Positions 17,140-26,287 of a DNA stretch of 64,000 nt are shown in pieces. Position 1 is the first letter of the stretch. Each line of letters opens with the position of its first letter. The notes beneath the pieces are model-generated. The model was not told where the DNA came from, made no database searches, and saw only the letters and a list, made by a program, of their open reading frames with translations. The position numbers were made by a program, and so were the translations under genes. Source of the stretch: Pseudolactococcus hodotermopsidis (GTDB taxonomy: Bacteria; Bacillota; Bacilli; Lactobacillales; Streptococcaceae); assembly GCF_011170085.1 (NCBI RefSeq), contig NZ_BLLI01000001.1:33570-97569 (forward strand), written 5' to 3'.

Positions 17140-17934
17140 ATGGCTAAAATTATTTCACTTGAAAAAAAGAAACGACTTTACAAGGTCGTTTTTGATGATG
17201 GGCGCACGATTTATGTGACTGAGGATACGATTGTTCGGTTCTTTTTGTCAAAAGGGGCATATTTTGATGACTCACAGATTGTTGCGATAACTGAGTTTGC
17301 TGATTTTTCCAGAGGAAAAAATCTGGGGCTTTACTATCTGTCTTTCAAGCAACGGACAAAAAAAGAAGTCTGCCGTTATTTGTCGGAACATGAGATTCCA
17401 AATGCTCAGATTAGCCAAATCATCGCCGATTTGACAAAAATGGGCTACATTAACGACCAAAACTATACTGAATCATTCGTTCGTGGCAAGATATCTAGCA
17501 AATCGACTGGTCCTTACAACATTCAGCAGAAATTGAGTGAAAAGGGTGTCGACAAGGCGCTGATTATAAGCGTTTTGGCAGAATTTTACGACCATGACGC
17601 GCAAGTTGAGGTGGCAAGTCATATCGCCGAAAAGCTGGTCATGAGCAAATATAGTCGGCTGCCACTCAAGGCGCTCAAGATGAAAATCACGACCAGTCTA
17701 ACGAGCAAGGGTTTTTCCTACGACATCAGTAAAATCGCTATTGAGAGGCTCGAACTTGATGCTGACCTTGACAATGAGTCTGAACTTTTTCAGAAAGAGT
17801 TAGACAAAATCATGCGCAAATACAGCCGAAAATATGACGGCTACGACCTCAAGCAACGTGTGACCAATGCGCTTGCTCGAAAAGGGTTTGATTTTGACGT
17901 CATCAATCGGGAATTGCGAGAAATTGATTTTTAA
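17140..17934 (+). CDS. recX: Recombination regulator RecX
   Basis: This 264-residue RecX modulates RecA filaments. It has the conserved core LGLYYLSFKQRTKKEVCRYL, then MGYINDQNYTESFVRGKI and GPYNIQQKLSEKGVD, followed by two more three-helix repeats (KITTSLTSKGFSYD, RVTNALARKGFDFD). The N-terminal MAKIISLEKKKRLYKV fits family starts, which supports ATG 17140 although no ribosome-binding site precedes it. It converges with rsuA, overlapping by 4 bases at the 3' ends, and is divergent from the csm operon. Confidence 0.92.
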   Translation: MAKIISLEKKKRLYKVVFDDGRTIYVTEDTIVRFFLSKGAYFDDSQIVAITEFADFSRGKNLGLYYLSFKQRTKKEVCRYLSEHEIPNAQISQIIADLTKMGYINDQNYTESFVRGKISSKSTGPYNIQQKLSEKGVDKALIISVLAEFYDHDAQVEVASHIAEKLVMSKYSRLPLKALKMKITTSLTSKGFSYDISKIAIERLELDADLDNESELFQKELDKIMRKYSRKYDGYDLKQRVTNALARKGFDFDVINRELREIDF

Positions 17935-18638
17935 TTAAAATAGCTTGAAAGTTTTTGAATTTCTGCTCTTGTCAATGCACGAAATTCGCCAGATGTCAAG
18001 TTTTCATCTAGCACAATCGGGCCAATTTGCTTGCGTGTCAGTCTAGTCACAAGTTTCCCAAGACTCAAAAACATTTTGCGAATTTGGCGATTTTTTCCCT
18101 CGCTGATTGTGACCGTGGCGGTGTGTGGTGCTGTGATGATGAGTTTGGCTGGGGCTAGTTGGACAGTGCCGTCAATCAGAAGACCGTGGCGGAATTTTTG
18201 GCTGTCGTCTGGGTGGAGAGGCTCCTTGGTCTCAACCTCGTAAACTTTTGCAACGTGCGCCTCTGGTTTGAGCATATTGCGCCCCAACTTACCATTATCG
18301 GTAATGAGCAATAAGCCGTCCGAGAGGAAGTCCAGCCGACCAATGATATAAAGGCTCGTGCGGTCAAAATCAGCAGAAAAGAGGTCGAAAACGACCTTTT
18401 TTTCGCTATCAAAATTAGCCGACAGCGTTCTAATCGGCTTGTTGAGCATATAGTATCTGTGAGCTGGAAAACTCACTTTTTTCTCATCAATTTTGACCTC
18501 ATTGACCGCCGAATCAACTTGAAAATTCATAGCTCTAATATTTTTATCATCTACCGTCACGCGATTTTCGCGTAGCATTTTCTTGACTTGCGACTTTGGC
18601 ACGTTGCCAAAATTGACTAAAACATCATCTATTCTCAT
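17931..18638 (-). CDS. RsuA-family rRNA pseudouridine synthase
   Basis: The protein has 235 residues. An S4 RNA-binding domain (about 1-45) precedes the pseudouridine synthase domain with catalytic aspartate in IGRLDFLSDGLLLITDNG and the conserved EGKNRQIRKMF near residue 180. It most likely makes pseudouridine 516 in 16S rRNA (RsuA), but the RsuA/RluE/RluB subgroups are close. The 3' end overlaps recX by 4 bases in convergent orientation. Confidence 0.88.
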   Translation of the reverse strand: MRIDDVLVNFGNVPKSQVKKMLRENRVTVDDKNIRAMNFQVDSAVNEVKIDEKKVSFPAHRYYMLNKPIRTLSANFDSEKKVVFDLFSADFDRTSLYIIGRLDFLSDGLLLITDNGKLGRNMLKPEAHVAKVYEVETKEPLHPDDSQKFRHGLLIDGTVQLAPAKLIITAPHTATVTISEGKNRQIRKMFLSLGKLVTRLTRKQIGPIVLDENLTSGEFRALTRAEIQKLSSYFN

Positions 18639-18694
18639 CTTAATTAGCCATTTTTAAGCTTTCTAATTTTTAACATATGATAAGATAATTTTAC

Positions 18695-18733
18695 CAAAAA
18701 ACACGTCCCAAATGTTAAATTTGGGACGTGTTT
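18695..18733 (-). terminator. Rho-independent terminator after tetR2
   Basis: ACACGTCCCAAAT and ATTTGGGACGTGT form a perfect 13 bp stem with a GTTA loop. The stop codon of the TetR gene lies within it. A T-run follows on the minus strand. Confidence 0.85.
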
Positions 18734-19287
18734 TCTTGCCATATCTGTTCAAGTACACCTAGCACTCTTTCAAAAAAATCGATAATTTCGTTCAAACTAA
18801 GCTGAAGGTCATCATTTGCGACAATTTGAGAAATTCCCATAGAGATAACACTAAACCATTTGGACAACGATTCTCTTTTTTCATGAGATAACTCTCTGTA
18901 TTTTTCGTCTTTATTTATTGCACCTTGAAAAATTTTTTGAGAAAAATCATTAACTAAGTCAGGATGCCAAAAATTCTTTGAATAAACCGCAGTAAAAAGC
19001 TCTGGGCTATGTTTAGAAAACTTTATATAATTTATCACTAAATTTATCAAAGAATCTGAATGATGTTTTTTATTAAAAATATCATCTTGTACCTTGCCCA
19101 AAACTCTATGCAAAACAGCCTCTTTTAATTCATCCATACTACTAAATTCTTGATAGAGAGGTTGCGTTGAAATTTCCATATGTTCTGCTAAAGCTCTAGC
19201 TGTAAACTTCTCAGCAGTCTCTTTTATAACAAATTCTTCTGCACCAGCAAGAATATCCTCTTTAAAAATTTTTTTAGTCCGAACCAC
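18715..19287 (-). CDS. TetR family transcriptional regulator
   Basis: The protein has 190 residues. The N-terminal helix-turn-helix (KFTARALAEHMEISTQPLYQEFSSMDELKEAV) is of TetR type but has STQPLYQEF in the recognition helix. The C-terminal half is an uncharacterised effector domain. The start is GTG at 19287 with AAAGGA 6 bases upstream. It lies 90 bases downstream of the lipase gene on the same strand, so it may be co-transcribed with and control it; no operator was identified. Confidence 0.85.
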   Translation of the reverse strand: MVRTKKIFKEDILAGAEEFVIKETAEKFTARALAEHMEISTQPLYQEFSSMDELKEAVLHRVLGKVQDDIFNKKHHSDSLINLVINYIKFSKHSPELFTAVYSKNFWHPDLVNDFSQKIFQGAINKDEKYRELSHEKRESLSKWFSVISMGISQIVANDDLQLSLNEIIDFFERVLGVLEQIWQENTSQI

Positions 19288-19377
19288 TTTATTCCTTTAA
19301 TCTCCTTATCACATTTCTCTACTTGATTAAAGTATACTTAAAATATCAAATATGTTTTAAAAGGATGTTTCAAAACT

Positions 19378-20613
19378 TTACAAACCTTGATTCCTAATCG
19401 CAATATTTTGATAAAATGCTTTAACTTTATTTTTAAGTAATGGTGCTTGTACATAATCTTGTCCAACAAAGTCCATGTGTTCCCAACCTTCAATTGTTGG
19501 TTCGACATACCAGACACCTTTTGTTGGGTTGCCATCAGCATTTTTAAAGGCTTGACCTTGCGGATAAAGTGCTGAAATAACTGGCACTAGACCATCATTA
19601 CTACGCCATTCTTTTCCGCCAGTTGCACCGATATAAGCGGCGGAAATAGAGTAAAGCGGGAACATTGTGAGAGAAGGATAATAATTTGATGATAATACCC
19701 CTTTATAAGTTGCATTTCCTGAATAAGAAAAGTAATAAACATCATCACTCAAACTTGTTTTCTCATTCAATTTCTGAGCGCCTTCAGTTGTCAAATCATA
19801 CAAAACAATATCTTCGTTAGCATTCCAAATACTACTACTAAAGACACGTTTCAAATAAGCCAAACTGCTTTCATTCGGCAATTGGCGTAAGCCCCATTGA
19901 TCTAGTTTAAAATCATAAGACAAATTGACAAGACTACCATTCGCAATAAAAGCTGAACCATAAATAACTTCATGAAGTAAGTCTTTAGCAAGCGAAGCAA
20001 CTTGCGTGCCATTGTGAGGTGTTGCGATAGTTGTTATACTACGCACCCACTCTTTATTACCAGAAAAAATTTCTGGCAACTCAATCCCATGTGCTTGTGC
20101 ATACTCTTTTTCTTCTTGACTTCCCTCGCGGAGCAATGTTTCAAGCATCCTACTTGTCTGACCACCTTGGCTATGACCAATCAAATGAATTTTGTTTTCT
20201 GCATTCCAAGTCGGATAAATTCCTGGGAAAGTTCTGCCATATCGTGCGTGACCGTGTTCCTCAGCATGAGCAGCACCATAGTCAACAGTGCCACCTTTGA
20301 TGTAGTAATACAACTCGATTGAACGATCCCAATTACTACCAAAGGGACTGACAACAGCCTCCAAACTTTGATAGCCATTATCAGACAAATCGCCAATAAT
20401 ATTTTGAGTCGTTCCTCCCCAATAATACAAGTCCTCTCCGAGTTCACCATGTCCGAAACCTGTCAGACCATGGACAAATATATTAGGATCAGAATTGTCT
20501 GCTTGAACTTTATCTTCATTCAAAAAGCCAAATGAAAATAAAGTTGCAACCAATAAACATTTCAATGAGAAAATTTTTGATTTTTGCTTCGTTACATTAG
20601 AGAATAATGCCAT
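19378..20613 (-). CDS. Secreted triacylglycerol lipase, staphylococcal type
   Basis: The protein has 411 residues. A signal peptide (basic MALFSNVTKQKSK, hydrophobic core to about residue 30, cleavage near VQA-DN at 38) is followed by an alpha/beta hydrolase domain. The oxyanion region is FVHGLTGFGHGE, the nucleophile is S148 in GHSQGG, and probable D340 (NDGLVPV) and H379 (GWEHMDF) complete the triad. It resembles staphylococcal and Bacillus family I.5/I.6 lipases but lacks their long propeptide. It would release fatty acids from lipids outside the cell. A TetR gene follows. Confidence 0.9.
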   Translation of the reverse strand: MALFSNVTKQKSKIFSLKCLLVATLFSFGFLNEDKVQADNSDPNIFVHGLTGFGHGELGEDLYYWGGTTQNIIGDLSDNGYQSLEAVVSPFGSNWDRSIELYYYIKGGTVDYGAAHAEEHGHARYGRTFPGIYPTWNAENKIHLIGHSQGGQTSRMLETLLREGSQEEKEYAQAHGIELPEIFSGNKEWVRSITTIATPHNGTQVASLAKDLLHEVIYGSAFIANGSLVNLSYDFKLDQWGLRQLPNESSLAYLKRVFSSSIWNANEDIVLYDLTTEGAQKLNEKTSLSDDVYYFSYSGNATYKGVLSSNYYPSLTMFPLYSISAAYIGATGGKEWRSNDGLVPVISALYPQGQAFKNADGNPTKGVWYVEPTIEGWEHMDFVGQDYVQAPLLKNKVKAFYQNIAIRNQGL

Positions 20614-20897
20614 CGTTTTATAATCTTTCCTTTCTATTAGTTATTTTATTTAAAATAACACTTTTGTAATCCGAATTACGTTTATTTATTAACTAGTTAT
20701 ACCTATTATATCAAAAAAATATCATTTTTCAAATCATTTGTTATTAAATAACTTTTTTTCTTTACGTTATTTTATTGAATCTCTTTTGTTTTCGATTTTC
20801 TTATATTTTTATTATATTTTTAGAATTTATAAGAATCAAACTGTCCTAGTAATCTTATCCCTTGACCTTTTCTGACTTTTAAAATATAATCTAAATA

Positions 20898-20972
20898 TAT
20901 ACTCGTTCAAGCATAAAAATAAAACAGATAAGGCTGTCCTATCTCAAAATCTTGCATTTTTGAACGAGTATA
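20898..20972. repeat. Palindromic TATACTC element, copy A
   Basis: This 75 bp element has perfect 13 bp inverted ends TATACTCGTTCAA / TTGAACGAGTATA. Its ends and flanking GAGTATAAAAATG are shared with copy B at 25018-25109. The rest of 20614-20890 is AT-rich with no gene seen; it should hold the lipase promoter. Confidence 0.7.
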
Positions 20973-20994
20973 AAAATGCAAAGCGAGGCAAACT

Positions 20995-21306
20995 ATGGCT
21001 TTTACAAATACAACTGCGCGTTATGCGAGTTTTGGCACAATTGAGTCCATCCCTAGTGAAATTATTGACACTTTTTGGCGCATCATTGACAACAATCTCA
21101 AGGGTGTTTTTGCGCTAGAACCTGTGCTGAATTTTGAATTACTCAATCATCAAGGCTTGCTTACTGTTCGTTTCTCACAAGATGACGATCCAAACACAGC
21201 GATTATCTTTGATTTCAACTATAAATTTGATAGTGCTTGGCCACGACTTTTTCATGCTGTTGACAATATGGGGCGTGAAACAATTATGACACCTATGGAA
21301 GTCTGA
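20995..21306 (+). CDS. DUF960 family protein
   Basis: This 103-residue cytosolic protein starts MAFTNTTARYASFGTIESIP and contains LNHQGLLTVRFSQDDDPN. It is the DUF960 family of streptococci and lactococci, with no known function. A GAGG ribosome-binding site lies 6 bases upstream. The gene is single, with its own terminator; its promoter region coincides with repeat copy A, whose GAGTATAAAAATG end could contribute a -10. Confidence 0.8.
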   Translation: MAFTNTTARYASFGTIESIPSEIIDTFWRIIDNNLKGVFALEPVLNFELLNHQGLLTVRFSQDDDPNTAIIFDFNYKFDSAWPRLFHAVDNMGRETIMTPMEV

Positions 21307-21328
21307 TGACCTGTCATCAGCTTTTTTT
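21300..21328 (+). terminator. Terminator after the DUF960 gene
   Basis: CTGATGACCTGTCATCAG is a stem-loop followed by seven Ts. Confidence 0.85.
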
Positions 21329-21335
21329 ATATCAA

Positions 21336-21366
21336 AAAAAGCAAGTTCCCTAAAGAACCCACTTTC
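21336..21366 (-). terminator. Probable terminator after rpsR
   Basis: On the minus strand AAGTGGGTTC and GGGAACTT pair imperfectly and are followed by a T-rich run. Confidence 0.5.
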
Positions 21367-21374
21367 AATCATTC

Positions 21375-21620
21375 TTATTCAGAATCATTCGCTACGAAAG
21401 GCAGCAAAGCCATGATACGTGCGCGTTTGATAGCTGTTACCACTTTACGTTGGTTTTTAGCTGACGTCCCCGTCACGCGACGCGGCAAAATTTTACCACG
21501 TTCAGAGATGAAACGTTTCAAAAGCTCAGTGTCCTTGTAGTCAACGTTTTCGATTTTATTAGCTGCGATAAAGTCAACTTTTTTGCGGCGTTTAAAGCCA
21601 CCACGACGTTGTTGTGCCAT
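21375..21620 (-). CDS. rpsR: 30S ribosomal protein S18
   Basis: The 81-residue protein begins [20 protein letters not shown] and has the S18 core [35 protein letters not shown]. It binds S6 on the 30S platform. Gene order rpsF-ssb-rpsR is the conserved bacterial operon. A 127 bp repeat (21635-21761) stands between ssb and rpsR, immediately upstream of its SD (AAAGGAG). Confidence 0.97.
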   Translation of the reverse strand: MAQQRRGGFKRRKKVDFIAANKIENVDYKDTELLKRFISERGKILPRRVTGTSAKNQRKVVTAIKRARIMALLPFVANDSE

Positions 21621-21634
21621 GTGTTTTCTCCTTT

Positions 21635-21761
21635 ATTTGAACTTCAAGCTAACTTTCTAGCAAAATAGACGTTTTGTCCGCACGAGCTACGCTCCCTTAC
21701 GGCAAAACACTAATTTTCTACGAAAGTTTGCGCCTTGGGCGCACCGCTTTTCAGTATCATG
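21635..21761 (-). repeat. SD-proximal hairpin repeat, copy c (long)
   Basis: It begins TTTGAACTTCAAGCTAACTT and ends GGGCGCACCGCTTTTCAGTA then TCATG. It contains an inserted segment (TTTTGTCCGCACGAGCTACG...GGCAAAACA) and a second CTAATTTTCTACGAAAG, as if two units were nested. On the minus strand it ends about 8 bases before the rpsR SD. Confidence 0.75.
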
Positions 21762-21809
21762 TTTTTATTATTCTTGGAAAGCCTGTTTTTTCAGCTTTCC
21801 AACCTGTGA

Positions 21810-22319
21810 TTAAAACGGCAAATCATCATCACTCAAGTTCATGGGTGTGCCACCAGAAAACGGATCGCTGTCGCGACCGAAATCGGGCGTTGCAGGTGAA
21901 CTTTGAGTTTGTGATGGCTGATTGCCACCGAAGTTTGATGTATTAGGTTGAGGCGGTGTTGGCGCATAGCCACCACCCGTCCCGCCGCCTTCGCGTTGCA
22001 CACGACTTTCAAGCATTTGGAAATTATCAGCGACAACCTCAGTCACGTAAACACGCTGACCTTGCTGATTTTCATAATTTCTCGTTTGAATGCGACCCGT
22101 TATCCCAATTTGCGCACCTTTTTTACCCCAATTTGCCAACAGTTCTGCTGATTGACGCCAGATGACAACATTGATAAAATCGGCTTCCCGCTCACCTTGC
22201 GCATTCTTATACGTGCGATTTACCGCCAAGGTAAATGTCGCAACCGCTTGGTTTTGCGGGGTATAACGAAGCTCAACGTCCTTGGTCAAACGACCCACTA
22301 AAACAACATTATTAATCAT
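21810..22319 (-). CDS. ssb: Single-stranded DNA-binding protein
   Basis: The 169-residue SSB binds ssDNA during replication and repair. The N-terminal OB fold ([47 protein letters not shown]) covers about residues 1-105. A Gly/Pro/Gln-rich linker follows, with the acidic C-terminal tail [10 protein letters not shown] that recruits partner proteins. The SD GGAAGGA precedes ATG 22319. It is the second gene of the rpsF-ssb-rpsR operon. Confidence 0.97.
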   Translation of the reverse strand: MINNVVLVGRLTKDVELRYTPQNQAVATFTLAVNRTYKNAQGEREADFINVVIWRQSAELLANWGKKGAQIGITGRIQTRNYENQQGQRVYVTEVVADNFQMLESRVQREGGGTGGGYAPTPPQPNTSNFGGNQPSQTQSSPATPDFGRDSDPFSGGTPMNLSDDDLPF

Positions 22320-22415
22320 GTTTTGTCCTTCCTGATTTCCTAGAGGAAGCTAATCAGTGCGATAAAGCCTTGACTTCTAACAAACAAGCCAAAACAGGCT
22401 TTTTTCGCTTCCTAA

Positions 22416-22709
22416 TTAAGCTTCTACTTTAGTAATCATGTGACGCAAGATGTCGCCATTGATTTTCGCAAGACGGTCGAACTCGCTTGTTGCAGCAGAA
22501 GTTGATTCAGCTTCCAATGTCACAATGCGGTAAAAACCTTCGCGAAAATCATTGATTTCATACGCAAGACGACGTTTTTCCCAATCTTTTGATTCAGAAA
22601 TAGTGGCACCATTTTCTGTCAAAATACCGTCAAAACGCTCAACAAGCGCTGCTTTCGCATCTTCGTCAATGTTGGGACGAATAATGTAGAGAATTTCGTA
22701 CTTAGTCAT
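22416..22709 (-). CDS. rpsF: 30S ribosomal protein S6
   Basis: The 97-residue protein begins [20 protein letters not shown] and contains the conserved [23 protein letters not shown]. It is the S18 partner on the 30S subunit and first gene of the rpsF-ssb-rpsR operon. SD AAAGGAGG lies upstream. A structured leader (22736-22773) and a promoter just before it suggest the usual autoregulation of this operon. Confidence 0.97.
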   Translation of the reverse strand: MTKYEILYIIRPNIDEDAKAALVERFDGILTENGATISESKDWEKRRLAYEINDFREGFYRIVTLEAESTSAATSEFDRLAKINGDILRHMITKVEA

Positions 22710-22735
22710 TGATGTTTCCTCCTTTTGGTCTAATG

Positions 22736-22773
22736 ACTCGAGGCATTTCCCCGAGTAAGTGAGGGATACTCAC
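22736..22773 (-). promoter_or_regulatory. rpsF leader hairpins (possible S6:S18 autoregulatory element)
   Basis: Two hairpins lie in the rpsF 5' UTR: ACTCG/CGAGT with an internal GGGG/CC region (22736-22756) and GTGAG/CTCAC (22759-22773). Position matches the known S6:S18-binding leader; the conserved CCG bulge was not verified. Confidence 0.5.
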
Positions 22774-22781
22774 AATTATTA

Positions 22782-22811
22782 ATTATATCATACTTTCTAG
22801 GATTTTGGCAA
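22782..22811 (-). promoter_or_regulatory. Promoter of rpsF-ssb-rpsR
   Basis: On the minus strand there is a TTGCCA -35 (22806-22811), an 18 bp spacer and a TATAAT -10 (22782-22787). Confidence 0.65.
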
Positions 22812-22924
22812 ATTTTTTTATTAAATGGACTATATCGTCACACTCACACCTAAAACAAATTCAATGACAAGCAATTGGAATAGCACTTTTCTAATATTTC
22901 CTATTTTATTTAATCAAAACCATG

Positions 22925-24598
22925 CTATTTCAAGACTTGCCATTTTCGATTCTCATCAAAAAACTTTGCCATGACTTTTGCCTCAAGTACAATCTCCTTT
23001 GGATATTGCAAAACTTGTAAAAGTTCAATCGCATTACGTGTTGTCGCAGGACCTTGACGTAAAGAATAGTCAAAAGTCACGCCATTTTCCTTGGTCACTT
23101 GCTCCTCAAAATGAACGTTTTCACAATTTTCAGATAAAATTTCTGTTAATTCAATATCGTGCGTTGCGACAAATGCCAGAGTTTGCTTGTGTTTCGACAA
23201 CCACTCAATGATACCGCTTGAAGCCGAAATTCGCTCAATCGTGTTCGTGCCTTTGAGAATCTCGTCAACAAAGCACAAGCACGGCTGAGCGCTCGCCACT
23301 AAATCAAGCACGCGCTTAACAGACTTGATTTCCGCCACAAAATAGCTATCTCCCGCAAAAATATCGTCCTCTATTGCCATAGAAGTCAGCACAGTGGCTC
23401 TCGGCAAACTGATATGGCTGGCAAATGCTAAGTTAATCGTATTTGCCAAAATACAGTTAATCGCAATCGCCTTAACATAAGTTGATTTGCCAGAAGCATT
23501 CGAGCCTGTAATCAGCGTATTCTTCCGCCAGTTGACGGGATTAGCAACAGGATTCGTCAAAAGTGGATGGGCGACATTTTCAGCAAGTACCTGAAAGTTT
23601 TCTGTAAAGGTCGGCTGACAGATAGCAACGTTGCTTGACAGTCGCAAGTTCAAAACGGCAAGCGCGACCTCAAGCTCGCCAAGCAAATGCCAAACAGCCT
23701 GCGCCTCTTTATCGTGATGAATGATTTTCGACAAAACGAGATGATAGGAAATAAACGGCAACATAATAATCGCATTCAGATAATCAACAAGAATTTCCAT
23801 TTCCGACTCTGATTTTACACGGAAAGAAAAGCCAAACTTTGAAATTGAGCGAATTGTTGTCAGATTTTGCTGTAATTCTGTTTGAAATGGTGTCTGAATT
23901 TTGCTGATTTTCCTAGCAATTGAGACCGTTTGCACCAAGTATGCCATACTATTAAGTTCAACTTCCAAAGCAACTTTTTTGAATTGATAATAACAGATAT
24001 TGAAAACCAATGAAGCAAGTATAAGTAGCACAGCAAATTCTAGTGGCAAAACAACCCTTGATAGCATCGCTACAAAAGGCAAACAAGCACAAAAGATGTA
24101 AAGACCCAAATGCGGGAGTTTCTGCGATTTAGTCTCCGATAAATAACTCTCGACAAAATTGTGATCTTTCTTACCCAAACGCGCAAACTGGTACTGAATC
24201 GCCTCGCGCGCCACAGAATTTTCAGCAAAAAACTGAATTAACTTTTCTTGACGCTTGTGTTCACGCTCCGAAAAATTAAAGTTCCGCAAGCGTTGATATA
24301 GCGCTTCTGATCCGATACTTGATTTGGTGTTGTTGATTTTCTGAAAAAATTCAAAAAAATCAAGGTCATACCAAGTCAAATCATCAACTTCACTATCATA
24401 TTTACGATAACTTTTCGCCTTTTCCCACGCTTCTTTTAGCGTTTTTTCACCGTCCTTGCGCGTTCGACGAGCAGGTTTTCCCCAATTTTTGCGAACATCT
24501 TTTTTCAGCTTAATTCTATCAAAAATATCAATCACACATACAATAAAGACAATTGTGGCAATCACGCCAAGTACTGTTAATAATGCTGTCATTTTCAT
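22925..24598 (-). CDS. Membrane-anchored MutS-family ATPase
   Basis: The protein has 557 residues. A transmembrane helix at about 6-26 and a second hydrophobic stretch at about 167-205 frame a MutS core-like region. The C-terminal MutS ATPase domain has Walker A GSNASGKST near 367-375, SYFVAEIKSVKRVL, Walker B CLCFVDEILKGTN and FVATHDIEL. It lacks the mismatch-recognition domain I of MutS and the Smr domain of MutS2. Classical mismatch repair is therefore unlikely and the role is unknown. SD AAAGGA fits ATG 24592 better than 24598. A TGATATAAT extended -10 lies near 24634-24642. Confidence 0.85.
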   Translation of the reverse strand: MKMTALLTVLGVIATIVFIVCVIDIFDRIKLKKDVRKNWGKPARRTRKDGEKTLKEAWEKAKSYRKYDSEVDDLTWYDLDFFEFFQKINNTKSSIGSEALYQRLRNFNFSEREHKRQEKLIQFFAENSVAREAIQYQFARLGKKDHNFVESYLSETKSQKLPHLGLYIFCACLPFVAMLSRVVLPLEFAVLLILASLVFNICYYQFKKVALEVELNSMAYLVQTVSIARKISKIQTPFQTELQQNLTTIRSISKFGFSFRVKSESEMEILVDYLNAIIMLPFISYHLVLSKIIHHDKEAQAVWHLLGELEVALAVLNLRLSSNVAICQPTFTENFQVLAENVAHPLLTNPVANPVNWRKNTLITGSNASGKSTYVKAIAINCILANTINLAFASHISLPRATVLTSMAIEDDIFAGDSYFVAEIKSVKRVLDLVASAQPCLCFVDEILKGTNTIERISASSGIIEWLSKHKQTLAFVATHDIELTEILSENCENVHFEEQVTKENGVTFDYSLRQGPATTRNAIELLQVLQYPKEIVLEAKVMAKFFDENRKWQVLK

Positions 24599-24664
24599 CT
24601 GTCCTTTCGCAAATCAGCCACACTTTTCTATTTATTATATCAGAAAACTGCCGACAAAGTGACA

Positions 24665-24697
24665 AACAAAAAAACTAGCACAATTACCAGTTTTTTA
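24665..24697. terminator. Probable bidirectional terminator
   Basis: AAAAAACTAG and CCAGTTTTTT form a weak stem with A- and T-runs on both sides, downstream of the broken membrane gene. Confidence 0.55.
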
Positions 24698-24725
24698 ACT
24701 TGTTATTAAAATTCATCAAGATTTC

Positions 24726-25226
24726 TTAATTTCCAAACCGCTTCCGTCGCTGTTTCAATCCAAGCCAATAAAATAACGTATAAAAGACCACCAACAACAG
24801 AAAATAAAAGCCAAGATAAGCCACAATTAGCGAAAACCACCCCCAAGTATGAAACATCAGGTAATGCTCATCACGAACGGTAGCCAATGATTCCCATGAC
24901 CCAAGCCAAAGCAAGATAATCGGCGCAAAATTAAAAACCAAGGCTTTATAAAATTTCATACCACGCCGACCCTGAATGTAGCCTTCGCAAATAAAGAAAA
25001 ATGGTGGAATGAATTAGTATACTCTTTTAACTATAAAAAGATTACGCCTTCACCTTGTCGCCTAGAATTGACGAATTTAGTTCAACCTTTTTATAGTTAA
25101 ACGAGTATAAAAATGGCACATTATATGGACTCAAGAGGTGGTCCTACCTGTCAGATAAAGAAAAATAAGTCCCAAAATCTGCATAATAAGTGGCACAAAA
25201 CTCGTCCAAGAAAAATGTCTCTTCAT
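24726..25226 (-). pseudogene. Small multi-pass membrane protein gene interrupted by a palindromic element
   Basis: ATG 25226 (SD GGAG 10 bases upstream, just after uppP) encodes MKRHFSWTSFVPLIMQILGL, then IFLYLTGRTTS and a stop. Beyond the palindromic element at 25018-25109 a second hydrophobic frame continues: FIPPFFFICEGYIQGRRGMK, then a 77-residue run to 24726 with about two membrane helices. The halves look like one original small membrane protein of 130-150 residues split by the insertion. The 77-residue part could still be translated from ATG 24959, but no SD is visible there. The family is not recognised. Confidence 0.5.
25018..25109. repeat. Palindromic TATACTC element, copy B
   Basis: This 92 bp element has long inverted ends: TATACTCTTTTAACTATAAA and its inverse match over about 22 bp with one mismatch. 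It shares its tips and the adjacent GAGTATAAAAATG with copy A at 20898-20972. It lies within the broken membrane gene. Confidence 0.75.
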
Positions 25227-25241
25227 TAAATCTAATCTCCA

Positions 25242-26078
25242 TTAGCCGCCAAATACTGCACTAATCGCTGCATAGACAAGCAAAATAGCACCAAGAACAA
25301 TCCGATATTTGCCAAAAAACGTAAAATCATGATTTTTGATATAACCCATTAAAAAGCGAATGACGATAAGTGACACGAGAAATGCTGTCAGGCAAGCAGT
25401 AAACAGAATTCCAAATTGATAGAAAGAAAAACTTTCGCCACTCAAAATAAATTTAAAGATTTTAAGACCGCTTGCACCAAACATAATCGGAATGCCGAGA
25501 AAAAAAGTGAACTCTGTTGCCACAAAACGTGAGGCACCTAGAATTATCGCCCCCAAAATCGTCACACCAGAACGTGATGTCCCTGGCATGAGCGATAGTA
25601 GCTGAATCAAGCCAATATAAAAGGCAAATTGATAAGGCATGCGATTAAAATTGGTCAGGGTATCGGGACGAGTTTTTGCCCACTTTTCAACATAGATAAA
25701 GCCAATACCATAAATAATCAGCATGATTGCCACGCTCACAAAGTTATAAAAATGCGCTTCAAGCCAGTCGTCAAACAACAAACCTGCAATCGCAGCAGGT
25801 AAACAAGCAATAATCACTTTCGCCCAAAGTTGCCATGTCAACTGCTTATCACGTGGCGTTTTTTCTTTGTCAAAAGGATTGAGTTTTTTAAAATAAATCA
25901 CAACAACTGCCAAAATTGCGCCAAGTTGAATGACAACATCAAACATCTTCATGAACTCAGCAGATTGTTTGAGGTTGATAAACTCATCGGCGAGAATCAG
26001 ATGCCCAGTCGAGCTAATCGGTAGCCACTCCGTAATCCCTTCAATAACGCCGAGAATAATTGCTTTTATAAATTCCAT
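25242..26078 (-). CDS. uppP: Undecaprenyl-diphosphatase
   Basis: This 278-residue BacA/UppP integral membrane protein dephosphorylates undecaprenyl diphosphate to recycle the cell-wall lipid carrier and gives bacitracin tolerance. The two catalytic motifs are present: [20 protein letters not shown] near residues 10-29 and [11 protein letters not shown] near 165-175. About 8 hydrophobic helices are visible. It is divergent from glnP. Confidence 0.95.
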   Translation of the reverse strand: MEFIKAIILGVIEGITEWLPISSTGHLILADEFINLKQSAEFMKMFDVVIQLGAILAVVVIYFKKLNPFDKEKTPRDKQLTWQLWAKVIIACLPAAIAGLLFDDWLEAHFYNFVSVAIMLIIYGIGFIYVEKWAKTRPDTLTNFNRMPYQFAFYIGLIQLLSLMPGTSRSGVTILGAIILGASRFVATEFTFFLGIPIMFGASGLKIFKFILSGESFSFYQFGILFTACLTAFLVSLIVIRFLMGYIKNHDFTFFGKYRIVLGAILLVYAAISAVFGG

Positions 26079-26226
26079 AGTCTAAATTTCCTTATTTTTT
26101 TTATCTTTGTTCCTGTTTTCATTATACCAAAAACCGAAGCGTTTCGCTCATATATCTCGTTTTTTTACTATTTTTGTATAATTATGCAAATTTTAGTAAA
26201 AAATTGCCTTATTTTCGTCAGTTATA

Positions 26227-26255
26227 TTGAAAATTCAGTCATTTTTTAGTAGAAT
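26227..26255 (+). promoter_or_regulatory. Promoter of glnPQ
   Basis: TTGAAA (26227-26232), 17 bp, TAGAAT (26250-26255), 32 bases before the glnP start. No GlnR box was seen nearby. Confidence 0.6.
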
Positions 26256-26287
26256 TGAGAGGAGTACATTTATATAGAAAGAGACTT

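Noticed and set aside
20614..20890. Possible small gene in the AT-rich gap between the lipase and DUF960 genes
   Set aside because: No frame with a start and SD was convincing; the stretch is probably promoter and AT-rich spacer.
22379..22411. Terminator between rpsF and ssb
   Set aside because: The AGCC/GGCT hairpin has its T-run on the plus strand, opposite to the operon, and the genes are a conserved co-transcribed set.
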